Source of the DNA: Actinoplanes xinjiangensis
GTDB lineage: Bacteria; Actinomycetota; Actinomycetes; Mycobacteriales; Micromonosporaceae
Direction of reading: 5' to 3'
Length of the DNA: 64,000 bases
Assembly: GCF_003148685.1 (NCBI RefSeq)
Contig: NZ_QGGR01000004.1
Coordinates: 522,182 to 586,181, forward strand
A model generated the notes under the pieces. That model saw nothing but the letters and a program-made list of their open reading frames with translations, was not told the origin of the DNA and ran no database searches. Every line of letters begins with the position of its first letter. Within the stretch, counting starts at the first letter, position 1. Positions 9,021 through 17,082 of this stretch are shown here, one piece after another. A program made the position numbers and the translations under genes.

Positions 9021-9644
9021 TCACCGGGAAGCGAATGTGTCCGGAAGATCACTGCGGACGGCCTCGCGCACCGTCAACGGCGGGAGGAACAGATGCACGA
9101 GCGGGCCGATGGCCAGCGCATAGGCGATCGTGCCGACGCCGACCGTGCCACCGAGCAGGAATCCGGCCCCCAGCACGGTCAGTTCGATGCCGGTCCGGAT
9201 CACCCGCAGCGGCACCTTCGGGAACCGCCCGGCCAGCCCCGTCATCAGGCCGTCCCGCGGGCCCGGGCCCATCCGGCTGCCGATGTAGAGGCCGGTCGCG
9301 AACCCGTTCAGCAGGATCCCGCCGACCAGGAATCCGACCCGGGCCGGCATCGTCTGAGCGGTCGGCAGCACCGCGAGCGCCGCGTCCGCGGCGAAACCCA
9401 CCACCAGCAGATTGGCCACCGTCCCCAGGCCCGGTCGCTGCCGCAGCGGGATCCAGAGCAGCAGCACGGGTACGCCCACCAGCAGCACGATCCAGCCGAA
9501 ACTGACGCCGGTCACCTCGGAGAGTCCCTGGTGGAAGACGTCCCACGGGTTGAGGCCGAGACCCGATTCGACCATCAGAGCCATGCTGACGCCGTAGAGG
9601 ACGAGCCCTGCGAAGAGTTGGGGGACGCGACGGTACAGGTTCAT
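9021..9644 (-). CDS. YczE/YyaS/YitT-type integral membrane protein
   Basis: A 207-residue protein with about five hydrophobic helices. Typical motifs are GLGLNPWDVFHQGLSE in the first cytoplasmic or loop region and GSRMGPGPRDGLMTGL after the third or fourth helix. The ATG at 9644 (MNLYRRVPQ) is preferred over an upstream in-frame ATG. It is divergent from a MocR-type regulator gene, a pairing I know to be recurrent for this membrane family. A role in transport or efflux of a compound sensed by the regulator is inferred. Confidence 0.85.
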   Translation of the reverse strand: MNLYRRVPQLFAGLVLYGVSMALMVESGLGLNPWDVFHQGLSEVTGVSFGWIVLLVGVPVLLLWIPLRQRPGLGTVANLLVVGFAADAALAVLPTAQTMPARVGFLVGGILLNGFATGLYIGSRMGPGPRDGLMTGLAGRFPKVPLRVIRTGIELTVLGAGFLLGGTVGVGTIAYALAIGPLVHLFLPPLTVREAVRSDLPDTFASR

Positions 9645-9660
9645 AACAGCCACTCTTGAT

Positions 9661-9698
9661 GCCAATCCGCCAATGCTAAAGTGCCAATTCATCGGAGG
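9661..9698. promoter_or_regulatory. Shared MocR/YczE control region with GCCAAT direct repeats
   Basis: Three GCCAAT hexamers stand in direct orientation at 9661, 9669 and 9683, and an ACCAATTGG palindrome occurs just inside the regulator gene (about 9728). A TAAAGT -10-like element at 9677-9682 and GGAGG at 9694-9698 serve the regulator gene. Direct-repeat operators are known for several MocR proteins, so these repeats are candidate operator half-sites. Confidence 0.5.
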
Positions 9699-9703
9699 TG
9701 GCT

Positions 9704-11158
9704 ATGACGACATCGGTTCGTGGAGACCAATTGGCCCGTCTGCTCGGCCGGTGGCACGCCCTGCCCGGCCGTCGGCGCAGCCCCGACTACGCGGCGCTCG
9801 CCGGCGCCGTCCGCGGCCTGCTCTCCGACGGCCGGCTCGCCCTCGGTGTCCGCCTGCCCGCCGAGCGGGAGCTGGCCGAGGCGCTCGCCATCAGCCGGAC
9901 CACGGTGTCCGCCGCCTACCGCGCGCTGCGGGAGACCGGCCACCTCGCCAGCCGCCGCGGCGCCGGCAGCTGGACCACCCTGCCCCATGGGCACCGCGTG
10001 GCCTCCTCCGGCCTGTGGACCCCCGAGGACGACCTCGACATGATCGACCTTGGATGCGCGGCCTCCGCCGCCCCGGTCGAGATCGTCCCGGCCGCCCGCG
10101 CCGCCGCCGACGACCTGCCCCGCTACCTCGGCAGTGCCGGCTACCACCCGACCGGCCTGCCCGAGCTGCGCGCCGCCGTCGCCGAGGGATACACCGCCCG
10201 CGGCGTGCCCACCTCACCCGAGCAGATCCTCATCACCAGCGGCACCCAGCAGGCCCTCGACCTGGTGCTGCGGCTGTCCGTCCCGGTCGGCGCGCCGGTC
10301 CTCGTGGAGACACCGACCTACCCCAACGCGCTGGCCGCGCTCGCCGCGCGGCGCGCCCGCATCAGCACCCACGGCCTCGACATCGAAGGCGGCTGGGACG
10401 GCGAGATGCTCCTCGGCGCGCTCCGGCAGATCAAACCCCGCATGACGTACGTGATCCCCGAGTTCCACAATCCCACCGGCCACCTCATGCCCACCGAGCT
10501 GCGCGAACGTCTCGTGGCCACGGCCCATGCGACAGGCGCCGACCTGATCGTCGACGAGTCCTTCGTGGACCTGCCGCTCGACGACCCGTCCATGCCGCCG
10601 CCGGTCGCCGTCTTCGACCGGCACTCCCGCGTCACGTCGATCGGCGGGATGAGCAAGGCGTACTGGGGCGGCCTCCGGATCGGCTGGGTGCGGGCCTCCG
10701 CGCCGCTCGTGCAGCGGCTCGCCGCCATCCGCGTCGGCGTCGACATGGCCAGCCCCGTTCTCGAACAGCTCGTGGCCGTCCACCTGCTCCGCATCTCGGA
10801 CGAGATCGTCGCCGCCCGCCGCGCGCAGCTCCGCTTCCGCCGGGACACCCTGGTCGCGGCCTTGCGTGAGCAACTTCCCGAGTGGCGGCTCGTGGTCCCC
10901 CGCGGTGGCGTGACACTCTGGGCCGAACTCGACGGCCCCATCTCCAGCGCCCTGTCCCGGGCCGCCGAGGACGTCGGCGTACGGCTCGCCCCCGGCCCCC
11001 GGTTCGGCCTCGACGGCACACTCGAACGTTTCCTGCGCCTGCCGTTCACCCTGCCCGCCGACGACCTGACCGAAGCCGTCCGGCGCATCGCCTCCGTCCG
11101 CCACGACCTCGACCACGCGACGCGCCCCACCTGGCGTACCCCCGTGGTGATCACCTGA
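9704..11158 (+). CDS. MocR/PdxR-type regulator (GntR HTH + aminotransferase domain)
   Basis: A 484-residue fusion of an N-terminal GntR winged helix (VRLPAERELAEALAISRTTV near residues 50-70) and a fold-type I aminotransferase-like domain. The PLP lysine is present in IGGMSKAYWGGLRIGW. MocR proteins use PLP as a ligand cofactor to sense metabolites. The ATG at 9704 is chosen because GGAGG ends 5 bases upstream; a GTG two codons earlier would overlap that site. It is divergent from the YczE-type membrane protein and followed by a cluster of 63-bp hairpin repeats. Confidence 0.92.
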   Translation: MTTSVRGDQLARLLGRWHALPGRRRSPDYAALAGAVRGLLSDGRLALGVRLPAERELAEALAISRTTVSAAYRALRETGHLASRRGAGSWTTLPHGHRVASSGLWTPEDDLDMIDLGCAASAAPVEIVPAARAAADDLPRYLGSAGYHPTGLPELRAAVAEGYTARGVPTSPEQILITSGTQQALDLVLRLSVPVGAPVLVETPTYPNALAALAARRARISTHGLDIEGGWDGEMLLGALRQIKPRMTYVIPEFHNPTGHLMPTELRERLVATAHATGADLIVDESFVDLPLDDPSMPPPVAVFDRHSRVTSIGGMSKAYWGGLRIGWVRASAPLVQRLAAIRVGVDMASPVLEQLVAVHLLRISDEIVAARRAQLRFRRDTLVAALREQLPEWRLVVPRGGVTLWAELDGPISSALSRAAEDVGVRLAPGPRFGLDGTLERFLRLPFTLPADDLTEAVRRIASVRHDLDHATRPTWRTPVVIT

Positions 11159-11664
11159 CCCCACGGGCACCCCGGCATCCCGTCCGACCCGCGTTCCGGC
11201 TGGAACGCCCCTCACGAGGCGATCTCGCTGAGGTCGCGGGACTGCTCGCGCAACGGTGGATCTTGCCCGGCTGGCTCCCACCGCTGTCTCAGGCGCGCTG
11301 AGACAGCGGTGAGGACCAGCCGAAGGTCTCCGGCTGGCTGTCACCGTTGTCTCAGGGTCTTCGAAGCAGCGGTGGGGACCAGCCGAAGCTCTCCGGCTGG
11401 CTGTCACCGCTGTCTCACGGCCTTTGAAGCAGCGGTGGGGACCAGCCGAAGGTCTCCGGCTGGCTGTCACCGTTGTCTCACGGCCTTTGAAGCAGCGGTG
11501 GGAGCCAGCCGGGCGAGATCGGCTGCCGCGGGTACAGCGCGGTTGAGTGACGGCTCACGGGTCCGGGCGGTCGAGGACTGGACATCGCGCCCTCAGCGCG
11601 GGAGGTGCTGGACCAGCCGGACGCTGTTGCGGATCAGGGCCGGGCGGGGATCTCGTCGCGCGGC
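11159..11664. other. Intergenic stretch holding repeat cluster A
   Basis: No credible gene is seen between the MocR gene and the convergent VOC gene. The stretch holds the four-unit hairpin array (11268-11511); the rest is plain GC-rich sequence. Open frames through the repeat arise because the 63-bp period is a multiple of three and lacks stop codons. Confidence 0.7.
11268..11511. repeat. 63-bp hairpin-repeat cluster A (4 units)
   Basis: Units start at 11268, 11331, 11394 and 11457, exactly 63 bp apart. Each is a 55-bp palindrome: outer arm CGGCTGG, four bases, inner arm CACCGCTGTCTCAG (or CACCGTTGTCTCA), a loop, the complementary inner arm, four bases, and outer arm CCAGCCG. Units are separated by 8-bp spacers AAGGTCTC or AAGCTCTC. 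Unit 1 has a perfect 14-bp inner stem. Units 2-4 pair with G-U wobbles and one C/A mismatch and share altered loops, so the array looks locally homogenised. Confidence 0.9.
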
Positions 11665-12006
11665 CTAGAGGGGAGGGCCCTCGAAGAGGCCGATCAGGTG
11701 GCCGTCGATGTCGCGGACCGTGGCCAGGCGGGCGCCGTCACCGATCTCGTGGGGGGAACGCTCCTCGGTGGCGCCGGCCGCGATCAGGGCGGCGAGCGTC
11801 GCGTCCAGGTCGCCGGTGTGCCAGTGGACGACCGGGCCGGCCGCCACGTCGCCGTGCGGGTCGAGGCCCACCTCGGGGCCGTTCTCCGGGCGGAATCCGG
11901 CGTAGTAGGGCTGGTCCACGTACGGCTCGACGCCGAGCAGCAGTGAATACAGGCCCTTGGCGGCCTCCAGGTCCTTGACCGGGACCGTGATCGTGCGAAT
12001 GGCCAT
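11665..12006 (-). CDS. VOC-family (glyoxalase-like) protein
   Basis: A 113-residue single vicinal-oxygen-chelate domain protein. The start MAIRTITVPVKDLEAAKGLYSLL and the end ATVRDIDGHLIGLFEG are typical of the betaalphabetabetabeta fold repeated twice. Metal-ligand positions are partly kept (VVHWHTGDLDATLA), but no substrate can be assigned. A GGGGAGG ribosome-binding site lies 6 bases before the ATG. It is convergent with the MocR gene, with hairpin-repeat cluster A in between. Confidence 0.88.
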   Translation of the reverse strand: MAIRTITVPVKDLEAAKGLYSLLLGVEPYVDQPYYAGFRPENGPEVGLDPHGDVAAGPVVHWHTGDLDATLAALIAAGATEERSPHEIGDGARLATVRDIDGHLIGLFEGPPL

Positions 12007-12219
12007 GGCAGCCTCCCCGTTCCACGGTAGGCCCGGTTCCCGTCCGGCGCGGCGGATCTGCGGGGCCCCGTCGGAAGCGGTGCGGGGCCGGCCGGTGCGG
12101 GGCCGCTACGCCCGTGAGGCGCCTTGCGGCCGGGAGGGTACGCCCGTGCCGCGCTGTGGGTGGGGAGGTGTGGTGCGGTGGGGGAGGGCCCACGGCGTAC
12201 CGGCTGCGGGGTGGGAAAA

Positions 12220-12249
12220 GGCCGGCGGACCGTGAGAGGTCCGCCGGCC
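12220..12249 (-). terminator. Rho-independent terminator of the acyl-CoA ligase gene
   Basis: A perfect 12-bp stem (GGCCGGCGGACC with GGTCCGCCGGCC) closes a 6-base loop. On the minus strand it is followed by CTTTTCCC, just after the stop of the ligase gene. Confidence 0.85.
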
Positions 12250-12266
12250 TGACGTGTCGCGGTGGG

Positions 12267-14090
12267 TCAGATCTGGGCGAGGCTGCCCGCGTACATCGTG
12301 TCGATCTGGTCGGAGAAGTTGGTCTCGACGCTGCGGCGCTTGATCTTCATGGACGGGGTGACCTCGCCCGCCTCGATGCTGAGGTCGCGCGGGAGGATCG
12401 CGAACTTCTTGATCGTCTCCCAGCGGTTCAGCTTGGCGTTGAGCTCCTTGATGTAGCCCTCGACCAGGGCGTACGTCTCGGGTGCGGCGACGATCTCCGC
12501 GTAGCTCTTGCCGGCCAGCGGACCGGAGGCGGCCCACATGGTGATCGCGTCCTCGTCGAGCGCGATCAGCATCGTGACGAAGTTGCGGTTCTGGCCGATG
12601 ACGACCGCCTGCGAGGTGTATGGGCAGACCGCCTTGAACGCGCCCTCGATCGCCGACGGGGCGATGAACTTGCCGCCGGACGTCTTGACCAGGTCCTTCT
12701 TGCGGTCGGTGATCTTCAGATACCCGTCGGCGTCGAGTTCGCCGATGTCGCCGGTGCGCAGGAAGCCGTCCTCGGTGAACGCCTCGGCGGTCGCCTCCGG
12801 CAGGTTGTGGTAGCCGCGCATGATCGGGGCGCCACGCATCAGCACCTCGCCGTCGCTGTCGATGCGGACCTCGAGGTCGCCGAGCGGCTGGCCGACCGTG
12901 CCGATCCGGAGTTTGCCGTTGCGGTTGACGAAGTTCGCGGCGCAGGCCTCGGTCATGCCGTAGCCCTCGAGGATCGGCAGGTTCGCCGCGGCGAAGAACT
13001 CGGAGATGTCCCGGCTCAGTGCCGCCGAGCCGCTGACCAGCACCTTGATGTTGCCGCCGAGCTTGGCCTGGAGCTTGGAGAAGACCAGCTTCTCGGCGAT
13101 CGAGTACTGGAACGCCAGACCTGCCGGGACCGGCTTGCCGGCCTGCTGGAACGCGACCCGCTTCTTGCCGGTCGCCACCGCCCAGGTGAAGATCTTCGGC
13201 TTCAGGCCGGTGCCGGAGAGGCCGCTGGTGACGGTCTTGTTGTAGACCTTCTCGTAGATGCGCGGCGGGGCGCACATCAGGGTCGGCCGGATCACCGCGA
13301 GCAGGTCGATCAGCTTGTCCACCCGGCCGTCGACGTAGGTCGGCACGCCCACGTGCAGGATGCCGCAGAGCAGCGTCTTGCCGAACGCGTGCGACATCGG
13401 CAGCCACAGGTAGTGCAGGTCGGTCGGCGCGAACAGGCCGAGGGACTCCTGTGCGACGCCCTCCCACGTCCAGCCCTTGTGCAGCAGCTCGACGCCCTTC
13501 GGCCGGCCGGTGGTGCCGGAGGTGTAGATCAGGGTGGCGACGTTGTCCGGGCCGAGCTGGGCCACCACGTCGTCGATCATGCCGGGCTCGCGGGCCAGCG
13601 CCGCGGCGCCGAGCTGCTCCAGCTCGGCCAGGGTGATCTGCGGCGGCGTGGCGCCGGCGTCGGCGGGGCCGTCGATGACGACCACCTTCGTCACCGCGGT
13701 CACCGCGCCGGAGATCTTCAGCGCCTGCTTCGCGTTCTCCGCGATCAGGATCTTCGACCCGGAGTCGGACACGATGAACGCCGTGTCCTCCGGCTCGGTC
13801 GTCGGGTAGACCGTCGTGGCGGCCGCGCCGGCCACGTTGATGCCCAGGTCGACCAGGATCCACTCCAGCCGGGTGTTGGACAGGATCGCGACCCGGTCCT
13901 CCAGGCCGATGCCCAGTTCACGCAGGCCGGCGCCGATCGCGCGGGTGCGGTCGCCGACCTGGCGCCAGGTCAGCCACGCCGGACCGCTGTCGTCCGCGTT
14001 GGGCCCGGACAGGGCCTTCGCGTCGGGAGTCTTGGCCACGCGCTGGAAGAGCATGTCCGGGATGGACCGGTAGGGAACCTCGAGAGCCAT
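12267..14090 (-). CDS. Long-chain fatty-acid--CoA ligase (AMP-forming)
   Basis: An adenylate-forming acyl-CoA synthetase of about 607 residues. The phosphate-binding motif LIYTSGTTGRPKG, the GYGMTEACAANFVN motif, and the hinge region RTGDIGELDADGYLKITDRKKD are intact, and the C-terminal Lys domain is present. It activates fatty acids with ATP and CoA; chain length cannot be read from sequence. The ATG at 14090 (MALEVPYRSIPDML) is preferred because GAAGG lies upstream; an ATG at 14111 has no ribosome-binding site. A direct repeat of GTTAC sits in its upstream region. A strong terminator follows. Confidence 0.93.
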   Translation of the reverse strand: MALEVPYRSIPDMLFQRVAKTPDAKALSGPNADDSGPAWLTWRQVGDRTRAIGAGLRELGIGLEDRVAILSNTRLEWILVDLGINVAGAAATTVYPTTEPEDTAFIVSDSGSKILIAENAKQALKISGAVTAVTKVVVIDGPADAGATPPQITLAELEQLGAAALAREPGMIDDVVAQLGPDNVATLIYTSGTTGRPKGVELLHKGWTWEGVAQESLGLFAPTDLHYLWLPMSHAFGKTLLCGILHVGVPTYVDGRVDKLIDLLAVIRPTLMCAPPRIYEKVYNKTVTSGLSGTGLKPKIFTWAVATGKKRVAFQQAGKPVPAGLAFQYSIAEKLVFSKLQAKLGGNIKVLVSGSAALSRDISEFFAAANLPILEGYGMTEACAANFVNRNGKLRIGTVGQPLGDLEVRIDSDGEVLMRGAPIMRGYHNLPEATAEAFTEDGFLRTGDIGELDADGYLKITDRKKDLVKTSGGKFIAPSAIEGAFKAVCPYTSQAVVIGQNRNFVTMLIALDEDAITMWAASGPLAGKSYAEIVAAPETYALVEGYIKELNAKLNRWETIKKFAILPRDLSIEAGEVTPSMKIKRRSVETNFSDQIDTMYAGSLAQI

Positions 14091-14126
14091 TCGAGCGCCG
14101 CCTTCAACCATGAACGGGGGGTGTAC

Positions 14127-14142
14127 GTTACGTCAGTGTTAC
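14127..14142. promoter_or_regulatory. GTTAC-N6-GTTAC direct repeat upstream of the ligase gene
   Basis: Two GTTAC pentamers 11 bp apart lie 37-52 bases upstream of the ligase start codon. An 11-bp-period direct repeat is the usual site form for OmpR-type response regulators (GlnR, PhoP, MtrA). The regulator is not identified. Confidence 0.35.
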
Positions 14143-14224
14143 CGCAGAGTAATGCGCGGGCGGCAGCACGGCTAGAGTCGGGATCAAGCCCTATCCTAGT
14201 CAGCGTGGCACTACGTTGTCCGGC

Positions 14225-15097
14225 ATGACTTTTCTGGTGGTCGGCGGTACCGGTGTCGACACGATCGTGCCGGTGGCGGGCCTGCCCGTGCTCGGCGCCG
14301 ACTCGGCCCGCCCGCAGGGCCCGATCGAGGACCATGTCTCGCACACCGGCACCTGTGTGGCGCTGGCGTTGCATGCGCTCGGTGAGCGGGTCTCGGTGAT
14401 CGACACGGTCGGTGACGACGAACTCGGCGGCCGGGTGAAGGCGGCGTTCGCCCGATGGGGGATCGGCCTGCGGGCCGCGCCCGCCCCGGCCGGCACCCGC
14501 CGTGCGGTCAACCTGATGAGCCCGGACGGCCGGCGTCTCTCCCTGTACGACGGACGCGACGTGCCCGGATACCGGCTGCCCGAGGAGTACTACCGGCCGC
14601 TGCCTCCCGGTGTCCGGCACGTCCACGTGACGATCATGGACTGGGCCCGGCACCTCATCCCCGCGCTGCGGGCGGCCGGCGTGACGATCTCCACCGACCT
14701 GCACGACTGGGACGGCGACAACCCGCACCACCTCGACTTCGCCCTCGGCGCCGACCTGGTCTTCGTCAGCGGGGTCCAGCTCGCCGACGGCACCGCTTCC
14801 CGGATTCTCGCCGACGGGGTGGCGTCCAGGGTCGTCGTCACCAACGGCGGCGAGGGCGCCGACCTGCACACCAGGGACGGCGTCACGCACCGGGACGCGG
14901 CGGATCCGGGCGCGCCGGTCGTCGACACCAACGGGGCCGGGGACGCGTTCGCGGCCGCGTTCCTCAGCGCCTGGCTGAGCGGGGCCGACGACGACGCCTG
15001 CCTCGACCGGGCCGTGATCGCCGGGGCGTTCGCGTGCACCGCGCCCGTCGGCGCCGCGGCGTTCATCGACCGGGCGACACTGGCTGCCCGGATCTGA
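14225..15097 (+). CDS. PfkB-family carbohydrate kinase
   Basis: A 290-residue ribokinase/PfkB-fold kinase. The signature DTNGAGDAFAAAFLSAW near residues 239-255 carries the anion hole and catalytic Asp, and GDDELGGRVKAAFARWGI near residue 62 is the other family motif. The phosphate acceptor (sugar or nucleoside) cannot be told. The ATG at 14225 follows a TACGTT -10 box by 7 bases, so the transcript is probably leaderless. Its 3' end overlaps the convergent permease gene by 35 bases. Confidence 0.9.
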   Translation: MTFLVVGGTGVDTIVPVAGLPVLGADSARPQGPIEDHVSHTGTCVALALHALGERVSVIDTVGDDELGGRVKAAFARWGIGLRAAPAPAGTRRAVNLMSPDGRRLSLYDGRDVPGYRLPEEYYRPLPPGVRHVHVTIMDWARHLIPALRAAGVTISTDLHDWDGDNPHHLDFALGADLVFVSGVQLADGTASRILADGVASRVVVTNGGEGADLHTRDGVTHRDAADPGAPVVDTNGAGDAFAAAFLSAWLSGADDDACLDRAVIAGAFACTAPVGAAAFIDRATLAARI

Positions 15098-16298
15098 CCC
15101 GGATCCACTGGTAGACGAGCGATCCACCGGCGATCACCAGGCTGAGCAGAGCGGTGGGGCCGTTCAGCCAGAGCAGCCCCACCACCGCCGCGAAGGCGAC
15201 TCCGGCGGTGAGCCGCGACCACCCCGGCGGCAGCAGGCGCAGTGCGGCCGCCGTGCCGATCACGTAGACCAGCGTGAAACAGCCGGTCACCAGCAGCGCG
15301 GCGGTGTGCAGGTCGAGCGGCATCAGCGCGGCCGCGATACCGCCGAGGAAGATGAACGTCAGCGAGCGGTGCCGGCCGCCGAACACCCGGGCCGGCAGCG
15401 CGCCCTCGTCCGCCAGCGCCACCCCGAGCCGGCTCGACCCGGCGAAGTAGGCGTTCACCGCGCCCAGCGTCAGGACCACCGCGATCACCGCGGTCAGGGT
15501 CCGCACCGGGCCGCCCAGCCCGATCGCGAGCAGATCGGCGAGCGGGGCCCGGCTGCCGGCCAGCGCCGGGCCCAGCGCGAGCACGCTCACCGTCGCCACG
15601 GCCAGGTAGAGGACACCCACGACGGCGACCGCGATCAGGGTGGCCCGGGGCACGTCGCGGCGCGGGTTGCGGTACTCCCCGGACAGCGACGACAGCGCCT
15701 CCCATCCGGCGAAACCCCAGACCAGCAGGGCGGCCGCGGCGCCGATCCCGGACCAGCCGTGCGGGGCGAACGGAGTCAGATGCTCCCGGCGCAGGTGCGG
15801 CAGGGCGGCCAGGACGGTCACCACCAGCATCGTGACCAGGGAGATCGAGAGCACCACCTGGACGCGGCCGGAGATGCGAAGACCGAACCAGTTCATGACG
15901 TACGCCGTACCGACGATCACCAGGAACGTGGCGAGCTCGGTGACCCGGCCGCCGCCGAGCACGTCGGACACGTACCCACCGGTGAACGCCACCGCGACCG
16001 GCGCGCCGAGCGGGACCGCGAAGTAGAACGTCCAGCCGACCGCCGCCGCGACCCGCGGGCCGAACGCCATACCCGCGTAGGTGGCGACCCCGCCGGCGTC
16101 CGGATAGCGGGCGCCCAGGGCGGCGAACGTCCAGGCCAGCGGGGCGGACAGGACGATCAGGGCCAGCCAGGCGACCAGTGAGGCGGGGCCGGCCGCCTCG
16201 GCGGCCAGGGCGGGCAGGGAGATCAGCCCGGTGCCCAGGACGGCGCCGACGGAGAGCGCGGCGCCCTGTGTGACGGACAGATCGGTGCGAGCGGTCAT
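15063..16298 (-). CDS. APC-superfamily amino-acid permease
   Basis: A 411-residue permease with about twelve hydrophobic helices. The first helix carries GAVLGTGLISLPALAAEAAGPASL, the usual broken-helix substrate motif of APC transporters. The second motif FAALGARYPDAGGVATYAG is also typical. Substrate is probably an amino acid or amine; specificity is unknown. The ATG follows TAGGTT (16305-16310, minus strand) by 6 bases, suggesting a leaderless transcript. It overlaps the convergent PfkB-kinase gene by 35 bases. Confidence 0.9.
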   Translation of the reverse strand: MTARTDLSVTQGAALSVGAVLGTGLISLPALAAEAAGPASLVAWLALIVLSAPLAWTFAALGARYPDAGGVATYAGMAFGPRVAAAVGWTFYFAVPLGAPVAVAFTGGYVSDVLGGGRVTELATFLVIVGTAYVMNWFGLRISGRVQVVLSISLVTMLVVTVLAALPHLRREHLTPFAPHGWSGIGAAAALLVWGFAGWEALSSLSGEYRNPRRDVPRATLIAVAVVGVLYLAVATVSVLALGPALAGSRAPLADLLAIGLGGPVRTLTAVIAVVLTLGAVNAYFAGSSRLGVALADEGALPARVFGGRHRSLTFIFLGGIAAALMPLDLHTAALLVTGCFTLVYVIGTAAALRLLPPGWSRLTAGVAFAAVVGLLWLNGPTALLSLVIAGGSLVYQWIRVRSGQPVSPGR

Positions 16299-16339
16299 GG
16301 CGGCAACCTAGGGGCCGCCCGGCCGGCGCCTCCAGCCGA

Positions 16340-16966
16340 TTACACGCCGAGCCGGGCCGTCCGGAGCCGTTCGGCGACCGCCGGATCGCCGTCGATCGAG
16401 GCCCGGGAGGCGCGCTGCCGGCCGAAGAAGAAGACTGCGATCTCGCCCACATCCCCGGTGATCCGCACCTGCGGCCCGCTGCCGGCCCGGATCGGCGGGA
16501 AGCGGGTGGCGGTGATCTCGGCACCGATCCCGAGGCGGCGCAGCGAGCCCCGGATGATCAGTTTCAGGTTGCGGTGGAGAGTGGTCTCCAGTCCCCGGTC
16601 CAGCGCCCGCGGTTCCCACCCGGCGGTGCCACGGCGCACGTCCTCGTGGTGGATGAACATCTCCATGGTGTTCGCCAGCGGGTCGACGAGGGGATTGCTG
16701 ACCGGGCTCCACACCGGCGGCGTACGCAGCTGGCTGATCAGCTCCGCATACGGCAGGGCGGCCCGCTCCCGGCGCACCCGTTCCCCACGGCCGGCCAGCG
16801 GCTTGATCAGCAGCCCGAGCGCGGAGTCGGGCCGGCGCTCCCGGACCACGATGTGCGCCGCCAGGTCCCGCGTGGTCCACCCCTCGCAGAGCGTCGGAGC
16901 GTCCGGTCCCGTGTCGGTCAACAGGTCGGCGAGCTGCTCCCGCTCACTGCGGGCGTAGTTGGTCAT
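16340..16966 (-). CDS. TIGR03085/maleylpyruvate-isomerase-like metal-binding protein
   Basis: A 208-residue protein of the mycothiol-dependent maleylpyruvate isomerase/DinB-like helical fold. The N-terminus DLLTDTGPDAPTLCEGWTTR followed by DLAAHIVVRERRPD is the characteristic opening, with conserved His residues in AAHIV and FIHHEDVRR that would bind a metal. The reaction is unknown. The ATG follows TACGAT (16973-16978, minus strand) by 6 bases, so it is probably leaderless. It is divergent from the ABC exporter genes. Confidence 0.85.
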   Translation of the reverse strand: MTNYARSEREQLADLLTDTGPDAPTLCEGWTTRDLAAHIVVRERRPDSALGLLIKPLAGRGERVRRERAALPYAELISQLRTPPVWSPVSNPLVDPLANTMEMFIHHEDVRRGTAGWEPRALDRGLETTLHRNLKLIIRGSLRRLGIGAEITATRFPPIRAGSGPQVRITGDVGEIAVFFFGRQRASRASIDGDPAVAERLRTARLGV

Positions 16967-17082
16967 GGATCGATCGTAGGCCCCGGTGTAATCGTGGCCA
17001 CAATGTAAACGGGTGCGCAGTGGGCAAGGATGGACCGGTAAGGTCGGATGTGCCGACTAATGCTTACCAGTCAGGTAGGAAT

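Noticed and set aside
8996..9052. N-terminal extension of the 142-residue protein to an ATG at 9052
   Set aside because: The added codons lose third-position GC bias and would overlap the upstream membrane gene. The ATG at 8995 is better.
11268..11511. CRISPR array (also for the clusters at 32817 and 54240)
   Set aside because: The regular period is due to palindromic units with near-constant 8-bp spacers, not constant repeats with unique 30-40 bp spacers. No cas gene is present.
12007..12219. Coding frames between the VOC gene and the ligase terminator
   Set aside because: The open frames here are Arg/Pro/Gly-rich with no start signal or family features; the stretch appears to be plain intergenic DNA.
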